From positions 1 through 23,437 of the forward strand of contig VKHL01000053.1 in NCBI GenBank assembly GCA_015146655.1: a stretch of 23,437 nt of DNA, read 5' to 3'. The DNA comes from Ochromonas danica. Its lineage: Eukaryota; Sar; Chrysophyceae; Chromulinales; Chromulinaceae. Within the stretch, counting starts at the first letter, position 1. The number at the start of each line of letters is the position of its first letter. Of the stretch, positions 1 to 6,554 are shown piece after piece. The notes under the pieces are model-generated. The model was not told where the DNA came from and made no database searches. It saw nothing but the letters and a program-made list of their open reading frames with translations. Made by a program: the position numbers and the translations under genes.

Positions 1-129
1 TGAGGTAGGTTGGGAACTTGGTTGAGTCGTGGGTTGGTTAGAAGGCTGTGATGTGGGTTGCTTGGAAGGTTGGGAGGAAGGTTGAGAGCTGGGTTGAGAG
101 GTAGGCTGTCTACTTGGGCTTGAACTTGG
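1..129 (-). repeat. PSxQPT-encoding low-complexity repeat
   Basis: Read on the minus strand, these 43 codons are tetrapeptide units of the form P-S/T-x-Q with x mostly S, T, R, K or N, and the array continues beyond the window. They follow directly after the propeller part of the same reading frame. Such Pro/Ser/Thr/Gln tracts are usually regarded as extended, possibly O-glycosylated stalks. Confidence 0.85.
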
Positions 130-1494
130 GATAGCGGCATTAAAGACATACATACTAAGACGACCAACGTCAGGAAGAGAGATCGATGCATCGTAATAAG
201 GACAACCAACACCTAAAACTTCCCCACTTCCACTCAAGGAAACAACACTACCACAATACTCACCTAGCTGAACACCTTGAATATCATCACCCACTTGAAT
301 CCATCTTGTTGTACTGGGATTGTATAAGTACACTTGAACTCTACCTACCATAGGTACCGCACTCGAGGGTATAATACAATTCGGGCATCCAACTGCTATC
401 ATATTTCCATCCTTGCTTATCGACACAGACAAACCCAAACTTTCGGATTGTTGAGTACCAAATATCTGATTACCTAATAAGGTCCAATCTGAGCCACTGT
501 TGTATGAATATGCACTTACTCTCCCAGCATTATTAATTAGTGCTCCGGAAGAAACTGTTATATCATAACCGCTGCTTCCTATCACTATTCTCTTTCCGTC
601 ACCATTCAATGCAAGAGATATGCCCAAATTTTCCACCAGCTGTTCCCCCACTATTTCACTTCCCATCTGCATCCACCCGGATCCCTGAAGATATGAAAAT
701 ATCCGCACTCGTCCTGCCATTGGAAACGACGGCGAGTTATATGTATAAGAAGCTATTGCAATAATACTCCCATCAGCATTCAACGACAATGATCTGCCAC
801 TGTATTCATTTGTCATTGTACCTTGAATATCTCCTCCCAATTTTACCCAGACTGATCCATCAAAGGAATATATCCGCACTCGACCACCAGCTGCCACAGT
901 CGACGAAAACCCATTATAACCATAAGATCCCACAGCAACCACACTCCCGTTATAACTTAGCGATACACACGCACCAGCATACTCATTTACTTGATCACCT
1001 GCAATCTCACTTCCTAACTGTATCCATCCTCCACCGTTCAAGGCGAAGACTCGTGCTCGACCAGCGGCAGAAATCGAGGACGGTGGAGCAGTATAACCAT
1101 AACAACCCACGGAAATTCTGCTGCCATCACCACTTATGGCAACTGAGAAGCCACAATATTCATTTGTTTGCTGACCCAAGATGTCACTTCCAAGCTTGGC
1201 CCACCCTGTACCTTCCAGAAAATAATAGACGCGGGCTCTACCAGCATTGTTAAAAGTAGCATCATAGTCATTGGAACCCACAATGAAAACATTACCATCG
1301 TCTCTTATTGAAAAGGAGCTGGTAGAATGCTCATAAGATTGATCCCCGGAAACGTTGGAGCCTACTTGCTTCCATGATGCCTGGGCAGGATGATGACAAA
1401 GAACACTGAGAAGTACCAAGACAAGAAAGAAGACTGAGAAAGGGCTTGCTTTCTTCCTCTTAACCTTCTGATTGACCCAGGCGGAAGGTATCAT
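1..1494 (-). CDS. Partial secreted/membrane propeller-repeat protein with PSxQPT stalk (5' part)
   Basis: The frame is open from an ATG at 1494 to the window edge: 498 codons, no stop, no intron needed. Residues 1-17 are polar and basic, and residues about 18-38 are hydrophobic (FSVFFLVLVLLSVLC), so this is a signal peptide or signal anchor. Residues about 40-455 hold six or seven related units. Each runs roughly W.qlGsdI.G...nEy.G.svSls.dGs.iavGs.....GRvrvY, which resembles FG-GAP/kelch-type beta-propeller blades. From residue about 456 the protein enters PSSQPSSQPT-type repeats that run off the left edge. The architecture (hydrophobic start, propeller, PSxQPT stalk) matches the giant gene at 13885-21315, so the missing 3' part may carry a membrane region; that is inference. 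The blades are not NHL-type, so ligands may differ. Function is unknown. An extracellular or cell-surface role is likely. Confidence 0.85.
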   Translation of the reverse strand, partial: MIPSAWVNQKVKRKKASPFSVFFLVLVLLSVLCHHPAQASWKQVGSNVSGDQSYEHSTSSFSIRDDGNVFIVGSNDYDATFNNAGRARVYYFLEGTGWAKLGSDILGQQTNEYCGFSVAISGDGSRISVGCYGYTAPPSSISAAGRARVFALNGGGWIQLGSEIAGDQVNEYAGACVSLSYNGSVVAVGSYGYNGFSSTVAAGGRVRIYSFDGSVWVKLGGDIQGTMTNEYSGRSLSLNADGSIIAIASYTYNSPSFPMAGRVRIFSYLQGSGWMQMGSEIVGEQLVENLGISLALNGDGKRIVIGSSGYDITVSSGALINNAGRVSAYSYNSGSDWTLLGNQIFGTQQSESLGLSVSISKDGNMIAVGCPNCIIPSSAVPMVGRVQVYLYNPSTTRWIQVGDDIQGVQLGEYCGSVVSLSGSGEVLGVGCPYYDASISLPDVGRLSMYVFNAAIPSSSPSRQPTSQPSSQPSSQPSKQPTSQPSNQPTTQPSSQPTS

Positions 1495-2500
1495 CAGTAA
1501 ATAATGAACAGGGAAAATTCAAAGAAAGAAATCTGGAAATCTTCCGTAGAACGTGTATATATAGACTGTATGACAATTGGATGAGATACGCAAGATCTTT
1601 GTAAAAACAATTGATTTGATATTTAGTAGAACATAATAGAACGACAATTGCGATAGTAGATTCTTGGGTGATAGCAGGTTGAAGATTGATATTGAGGCAG
1701 GGATGTGGATCTGATCAATCTTTTGTTTCTTGATCGATGTCGAATCACTTCTTCTCCGTCACTCCCGTCAACAATCCGGCATTCCACCATTCCATGGCGT
1801 ATTCCATTGCACATTCCATGACATCAACTATTGTTGTGTTGCGTGGTGTACTCTATTTTCGTTTTATTTCAGAGGATGATGATCTGGTTGACGAAGCCTT
1901 CTGATTGCATTACCGCGGTAAATACGGTAACAGCCGCAGACTTTTACCTGTAGACTAAGTGAGTGTGATCGGGACGGATAAGGTTCGCTTGATCGGGAAG
2001 CAGTGCTATCATTTTCTGGCAGCATTAATGGGGAGTTCCGTGTGCTCATCATGGAACATAACCGCAAAACAGAATACTTCATCAGCATTTAGCTTGGGTG
2101 TGGGGGGAATTACAATGAAGCGGCGTCTGACTCTCTGTTGGCTTTGTAGTGACATAGCCAGAACTCGAAAGTGGCAAAAATAGAGAGCAGCCAATAATAG
2201 CAATGCCATGCACAAGCAAGATGCGCTGTCCTACCCATTCCTTTTCTCTCCTCCGAGTAAGGAGTAGGTCTGATCTAGCCTCCAATATACTGTGTGATCA
2301 CAGTAATGGAAGCCATCGAAGATCTATTTCACCAAGAGGATGTCTTTTCCACTTCAAACTAACAAAATGATCAAAGCAGCCAGCTTCTCATTCCTTCCTA
2401 AAGGAAATCTAGCCTATAGCTGTAGTTTTCTTGTGAATGAGGGAAAGAGGAAGTGAAAACGCCTTGACCATCATATCATATCATAGCAGAGGCGACTTAT
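1495..2500. other. Intergenic region upstream of the 1-1494 gene
   Basis: No convincing gene was found here. The first few hundred bases should hold the promoter and 5' UTR of the minus-strand gene starting at 1494. At 1781-1820 the string ATTCCA occurs repeatedly, including ATTCCATGG at 1789-1797, and related strings lie upstream of two other genes. A perfect 12-bp palindrome TTACCGCGGTAA lies near 1908-1919. Short minus-strand frames at about 2009-2285 contain the peptide VTTKPTESQ, which resembles VTTKLTGSQ encoded near 10790. These may be decayed coding fragments, but no intact gene can be built from them. Confidence 0.5.
1781..1820. promoter_or_regulatory. Cluster of ATTCCA/ATTCCATGG motifs (candidate promoter element)
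   Basis: ATTCCA appears four times in 40 bases, one copy extended to ATTCCATGG (1789-1797), about 300 bases upstream of the start codon at 1494. Similar palindromic TTCCATGGAA strings lie upstream of the genes starting at 4712 and 13339. The regulatory role is inferred from position and recurrence only. Confidence 0.3.
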
Positions 2501-2523
2501 TAACGGGTTCTGCCGATTTGTAT
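2501..2523 (+). repeat. Left terminal inverted repeat of the MITE-like element
   Basis: These 23 bases match the reverse complement of 2886-2908 with one mismatch. The repeat begins TAACGGGTTCTG and is flanked on the left by TAT. Confidence 0.8.
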
Positions 2524-2528
2524 CACTG

Positions 2529-2571
2529 ATACTATTTAAATAGTATAGGGGTCGACCCCTATACTATTTGG
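2529..2571. repeat. Nested perfect palindromes inside the MITE-like element
   Basis: A 14-bp palindrome ACTATTTAAATAGT overlaps a perfect 30-bp palindrome centred on GGGGTCGACCCC with arms ending in ATAGTATA. A related imperfect hairpin (arms AATTGTATAGGG and CCCTATACAATT) lies at about 2828-2862. A transcript of either would fold into a strong stem. Confidence 0.7.
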
Positions 2572-2654
2572 ACTACTTATACTATTGTTCGCCAAAGAAG
2601 GGTTGGGGTGGGTCTAGTTAGGTTAGTCAGTAGTCATTCATTAGAAACACTTCA

Positions 2655-2792
2655 TTAATCATCATCAAGTACAAGGTCCTGAAGGTTGCCATCAATAACA
2701 AGCACATCATCATCTTCAGGAATCTCTTCAGGAACTCCTTCCAAAGCTTCTAAATCAATAATCAATGTTCTTTCATCCTGTTTGCTTAACAA
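2655..2792 (-). pseudogene. Short coding-like remnant within the MITE-like element
   Basis: A minus-strand frame ends at 2655 after roughly 45 residues that look protein-like: a hydrophobic/charged start (VYLLSKQDERTLIIDLEAL) and then an Asp/Glu-rich tail ending LVLDDD. Upstream, towards 2855, the same frame runs into the palindromic subterminal repeat, so the N-terminus is not genuine. It could be the C-terminal end of a former transposase retained when the element was deleted internally. I do not recognise the family. Confidence 0.3.
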
Positions 2793-2885
2793 GTACACTA
2801 TACTATTTGGACTACCTATACAATTGAAATTGTATAGGGTTTGACCCCTATACAATTTGGACTACCTATACTATTCGGTCTCCCT

Positions 2886-2908
2886 ATACAAATCAGCAGA
2901 ACCCGTTA
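2886..2908 (-). repeat. Right terminal inverted repeat of the MITE-like element
   Basis: These 23 bases are the inverted partner of 2501-2523 with one mismatch. The repeat is flanked on the right by TAT. Confidence 0.8.
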
Positions 2909-3080
2909 TATAGCCAACACTATGGAGATGCTGGACTAGACCAGAAGAGCTGTGGATGGACGATGAGCAAAGAGGATATTATTCAACTTCTTATTAATAT
3001 GCAGATAATAGGACATTACTATTGCAAATATAGCATCTAGACGTCATAATAGGACATTTCAAGTCAATCCATCAACAAGC
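2909..3080. other. Short spacer downstream of the F-box-like gene
   Basis: This is probably the 3' UTR and terminator region of the minus-strand gene ending at 3081. A 13-bp direct repeat ATAATAGGACATT occurs at about 3006 and again at about 3047. Nothing else was recognised. Confidence 0.4.
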
Positions 3081-4712
3081 TCATAAGTTGCTCCCAACTT
3101 TAGTCCAGCAGTGATAATGCTTCTTGTTAAACTTCCACCAGAATCTGTTTACAAAGGGAACGACTTCTCCCTTTTCCAGGGTAGAGGACCACTTCACTTT
3201 ATCTTGTCCCATTATATTCTCCAAGCTCTCTGCGCTAACTGACTGATGGATGTCTAGGCTTACCTCAGTCAGACTGGCGTGTCTAGATGCGGCCAAAAGG
3301 CTCTCCAATCCACACCAACAGCCGCTTAATATCTTCAGCATTTGGCATGCCTCGATAATCTTGCTGGACAGCTTGTCAGCATGGTGGAAGTTATCCAGGT
3401 TAGAATCATCACCCGTCACAACCATCTCTTTCAGGCTCTTCGCATGTTCTGTGATGGCAGTCAAAGTGGCATCAGTGTAACTGGGGTCTATCTCAAAATT
3501 TAAATAGTTCAAATGCGGAAGATCTTGCAGTATGGCGATTAAGGAGGCCTCAGATGCAGAAGTGCCCAACCCAATCTGGTAAGGTTCCAGCATGGACTTC
3601 AGATTCCCCACTGGATGATAGTTGACTTGTCTCGGTAGCTGTAAAGTCACCTGCTTGTACTGTCTTCTTCTCAGTACATGAGACAAACACACTACCCAAT
3701 CTTCAGTGGAATCCTTCACCACTACAGACACACAGCTTTTAGTCTCGTCTACCGAGATAGTTCCAATAATAGATACACTCTGGAGATGTGGACATAAATC
3801 ATAGCAAAGACACAGCTTCTCTCCACTGCATGGATTAGAGATTATTAAGCGAGTCAACTTTGGACATGATGTTGCCACCGAGACCAATAAATCGTCTCCA
3901 TTGAAGGTAGATGTCATGTTTGTGCTTCCAACAAACCGAATATGCAGGGTTTCCAACAAATTTCCAGCTGAAGCAAGATATGTCATGAAGGAAACTATCA
4001 TCTGTGAATTCATTTCTTTGGCGTGGGAGACACGCAATGTCCTCAGATGAATCTGATTCTTGAAGAGTATGGATGCAATCGACTCCATCGTTTCATCTGA
4101 CCAGAAAAGATAGAAATCCTTTAGACTGGTGGCATGCTTTGCCAGGAGGCGCGCCATGGCATTGCCATGGCATGGAGCTGCTATCGAGGAGAACTCGACG
4201 AGGGAATTCTCTCTCATCGTTTCTTCTAAGACTTGAATGATGCTTTCACATAAATACTTAGAAAGTGTATCAGTGCTTGGGTTTTCGAAATGCACCTTAA
4301 CTTTTCGCAGATTATGACAATGGCCCAAGAAGAGCGAGAGATTGCTTTCCAAATGACAATCATAAGAGATACTGTAGCTTTTGCTTATCCGAATCGACAA
4401 GGATTGTAAAACAGGACAGTAGGATTCTAAGTTTAACCCTTCCACAAGATCTTGCAAGACAGTCAGTCTTAAAGGAAATTCTCCCACAAAAAATACAACA
4501 CGTCTTACCAACCACACATAGAATTTCCTAATTTGCTCGTCCGAAATTAGGCTATCCACACTTCTTTTGCCTTTTCTAAGGTTTGTCAAGGAAAGCAACC
4601 AAGCCTCTCGAACACTCTTTCCAACACAGGCGATATCCAATTTTGACAAATCCTTCCATCTCAACCACTCTCCATAAACACTGTGAAGAATATCTCCAGG
4701 TAATTGCCACAT
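3081..4712 (-). CDS. F-box-like / leucine-rich-repeat protein
   Basis: This is a single open frame of 543 residues. I take the ATG at 4712 (MWQLPG...) as start; the frame is open 12 bases further upstream but only to a GTG. Residues about 2-45 resemble an F-box: an LPGDIL opening, then WLRWKDLSKLDIACVGKSVRE, with the Leu/Trp/Asp spacing seen in F-box-like proteins. The remainder shows irregular LRR-type strands such as LQSLSIRIS, LRTLRVSHA, LETLHIRFVG, LTRLIISNP, LNYLNFEID and LTEVSLDIH, 25-40 residues apart, as in RNI-like superhelices. The C-terminus is basic and aromatic (FWWKFNKKHYHCW). F-box/LRR proteins usually select substrates for SCF ubiquitin ligases in the cytosol or nucleus, but the F-box match is weak and no substrate can be named. 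No introns are needed. It lies alone between a transposon and decayed frames. Confidence 0.8.
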   Translation of the reverse strand: MWQLPGDILHSVYGEWLRWKDLSKLDIACVGKSVREAWLLSLTNLRKGKRSVDSLISDEQIRKFYVWLVRRVVFFVGEFPLRLTVLQDLVEGLNLESYCPVLQSLSIRISKSYSISYDCHLESNLSLFLGHCHNLRKVKVHFENPSTDTLSKYLCESIIQVLEETMRENSLVEFSSIAAPCHGNAMARLLAKHATSLKDFYLFWSDETMESIASILFKNQIHLRTLRVSHAKEMNSQMIVSFMTYLASAGNLLETLHIRFVGSTNMTSTFNGDDLLVSVATSCPKLTRLIISNPCSGEKLCLCYDLCPHLQSVSIIGTISVDETKSCVSVVVKDSTEDWVVCLSHVLRRRQYKQVTLQLPRQVNYHPVGNLKSMLEPYQIGLGTSASEASLIAILQDLPHLNYLNFEIDPSYTDATLTAITEHAKSLKEMVVTGDDSNLDNFHHADKLSSKIIEACQMLKILSGCWCGLESLLAASRHASLTEVSLDIHQSVSAESLENIMGQDKVKWSSTLEKGEVVPFVNRFWWKFNKKHYHCWTKVGSNL

Positions 4713-4919
4713 AACACTCGTCACTTCTTCTCAAAAACAACCACCAGCTACTATAGTTGATTCTTCTCAAGGCGGTGCATCGAGTGGTGGCGAGGGACCC
4801 ACTTGCCACGGATTCCACAATTCCATGCTAGACTTCCATGGAACTAAACTGTCCAGCGAAATGAATCAGGACCTTGTCGAAGATTTTGAACTATTTCAAG
4901 TGCAAGATGATGATTGAGA
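4713..4919. promoter_or_regulatory. Upstream region of the F-box-like gene with TTCCATGGAA palindrome
   Basis: This should hold the promoter and 5' UTR of the minus-strand gene starting at 4712. The 10-bp palindrome TTCCATGGAA lies at 4834-4843, with partial copies (ATTCCA, TTCCATG) at 4812-4827. The motif resembles those upstream of the genes at 1494 and 13339. Regulatory function is inference. Confidence 0.35.
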
Positions 4920-5408
4920 TGAGCTGTATGGAAAGATTATAGAAGAGCGAAATTGTATATGGGACTCACCGATTGCGTGCATGTGGTCTTGATAAAAGCC
5001 CGTATTTTAAACAACTCTGTTGCAAGACGATCAAGGAAAAGTTGGGTGGTAAGCTTAGATATGCTATTGCTTCAACGACCTCTGGTCAACCTTGATCGCA
5101 TTCTATCCGAATGGTGTCTTGACTATCGTCCTCTGCTTAGAGGCAGTCGAAATTCCGATCTGCGCCTTGCTCCACCAAGTTTGACTGATGCTGTTCTCTA
5201 TGCTTAGAACAACTGACCTACAGTAATTCTCTTTCGTTGCCAATCACAACCTCTGGCACTAGCTTCTCCTGTTAGTGACTGTACAACAGTATTTGATCGA
5301 TTTCGTACATATCGAACAATAGCACAACAACAACAGCAAAACATGATGAAAGTAATGAGAGACCTATCTGTTATGCTACGATTTTTGATTAGATTTCTTG
5401 GCTTTTGA
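4920..5408 (+). pseudogene. Decayed plus-strand reading frame, two in-frame stops
   Basis: One frame reads protein-like from about 4920 to a TGA at 5406-5408, broken only by TAG (5205-5207) and TGA (5214-5216), nine bases apart. The first part includes RKSWVVSLDMLLLQRPLV and LSEWCLDYRPLLRGS. The second part contains FDRFRTYRTIAQQQQQNMM and a hydrophobic/basic end VMLRFLIRFLGF. No ATG start fits the whole frame. Its last 20 bases overlap the end of an opposing decayed frame (5389-5772). It may be a remnant of a gene or transposon protein, or two chance frames. The family is not recognised. Confidence 0.25.
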
Positions 5409-5772
5409 TACGGCAAGTCGTTATATGATTGGGGCTTCCTTTTCGCAGTCTTTTTCCGCAATAGCAAGTCAAGCAGTCAGGACAAGCTCTCCAGCCATCA
5501 TTCTCGACATTCTCTGCTCGTGCTTTGTTGCAGCCGATAGTTTGACACTTCTTTTGTCGATTAAGTAGTTTGGACCTTTTGTTTCAGAGGGATATCAAGG
5601 AGCTTCTCAGTCGGATTTCTTGAGCTGGTATGAAATTCAGAGGTAGTCGTAGTCATCTTCGCTTCATCTTCATTAGGTCATCCAAAGCAGAAAAGATGCA
5701 CTGCTTTTGTTCTTCTGCCAAACCTCGATAAATGTGGCGCAACTCAGCTGTCCTTCTGCGTCTAATTTTCAT
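5389..5772 (-). pseudogene. Decayed minus-strand frame with Cys-rich, zinc-finger-like C-terminus
   Basis: From an ATG at 5772 the frame encodes a basic, helical-looking start (MKIRRRRTAELRHIYRGLAE). The same frame resumes near the 3' end with a Cys-rich segment (CQTIGC, then CPDCLTCYCG, then a HITTC) and stops with TAA at 5391-5389. Two TGA codons interrupt the middle, at about 5653 and 5591. Between them another frame (MTTTTSEFHTSSRNPTEKLL) looks more protein-like than the main frame, which suggests indels. The Cys spacing could bind zinc, as in many transposon-encoded or DNA-binding proteins, but no named family fits. I find no GT donor in the right place to rescue it by splicing. Confidence 0.35.
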
Positions 5773-6220
5773 GTTATGAGAGAGTATTTATTATTATCTA
5801 ATTATCAGTAATATGTTAGAATGTGGTGGTTATGGTCTAGGTTGATTAATCTACAGTACAGTAGTACAGTAGGCAAAAATCATATTCATGTAGTATGAGA
5901 GTGTGTAGAGTCTCCTACTTTTAGATACCCTACCATGCTATTGACTGTGATGGTGTGTGATTAGCAAAGAGAGGAGTGGTGTGTGATTATCCATGCAAAC
6001 TTCACTTTTGTTGCATGTTCTAGTTATTATGTGGAGGTGGTATTGGTTTACAGGGAGATGATCGAGTAGATGTGATGAACAAGAAGATGGTAAACCTAGC
6101 AGTAGTAGAAGAAGTTCAAGTGACTCTGGACTATCCTGTATGATGATGATGCATAACATCTAGTGTCCTCAATAAAAGAGCTAAATGACAGTTAAAGCTC
6201 TAAAGTTATCATTCAGAAGG

Positions 6221-6250
6221 TTTTGAAAATTGGTGCAATGATTTTCAAAA
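6221..6250. repeat. Perfect 10-bp inverted repeat with 10-bp loop
   Basis: TTTTGAAAAT and ATTTTCAAAA flank the ten bases TGGTGCAATG, so RNA from either strand could form a stem-loop. It is AT-rich and without a T tract, and no function is assigned. Confidence 0.6.
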
Positions 6251-6431
6251 TCCTGGAATTTACAGGCAAAAGCAGGCAAAATAGGCAAAACTATGCTCCA
6301 AAAGTCAGACAACGACCAACAAGTCGTTTTTCTTTTCCGCTTCTTATTAAGTTAATGTTTCCTTTAAGTTCACAGTGTGCTGTCTCTCTCAGTCTCTCCC
6401 AGCAGCCACACAACCAATTGCTGTCCCATGG

Positions 6432-6528
6432 CATCTCATCTCATTTCATCGCTTCTCATCTCTTCTCTTCTCATCTTATGTCATCTCATTTCATCTCTTC
6501 TCATCTCATCTCGTCACATTTCTCAAAA
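6432..6528 (+). repeat. TCATC/TCTCA pyrimidine-rich microsatellite
   Basis: An imperfect array of CATCTCATTTCATC-like units covers about 100 bases and ends roughly 25 bases before the ankyrin start codon. It probably lies in the 5' UTR or core promoter. Its length is likely to vary between strains. Confidence 0.65.
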
Positions 6529-6554
6529 CAAGAGGACAGAAGAATATCCACACC

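Larger units (their letters stand above)
2501..2908. mobile_element. MITE-like non-autonomous DNA transposon with terminal inverted repeats
   Basis: The ends are 23-bp inverted repeats at 2501-2523 and 2886-2908 that differ at one position; the outer sequence reads TAACGGGTTCTG. If the first and last TA are counted as target duplication, the element has a TA duplication as in Tc1/mariner-type elements. Flanking TAT on both sides allows a 3-bp duplication instead. Inside each end are subterminal repeats of CTATACTATTTGGACTAC type, three copies in all, and nested palindromes. The centre (about 2655-2790) is not inverted and has a short minus-strand open frame with an acidic C-terminus. Length and structure fit a MITE or a deletion derivative of a larger transposon. 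No transposase is present and the superfamily cannot be fixed from one copy. Confidence 0.75.
5773..6554. other. Intergenic region upstream of the ankyrin-repeat gene
   Basis: No credible gene was found. It contains a perfect hairpin (6221-6250), three closely spaced GGCAAAA repeats (about 6264-6293) and a pyrimidine-rich TCATC/TCTCA microsatellite (about 6432-6528) just before the ATG at 6555. The promoter and 5' UTR of the ankyrin gene presumably lie here. Confidence 0.5.

Noticed and set aside
540-1253. Plus-strand frames over the left-hand gene
   Set aside because: They are antisense to the propeller-repeat frame, which is open over 498 codons and has a clear repeat pattern.
5938-6159. 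Minus-strand 73-codon Leu/His-rich frame
   Set aside because: Low-complexity composition from GATGAT/AGTAGT-like DNA, with no domain and no supporting context.
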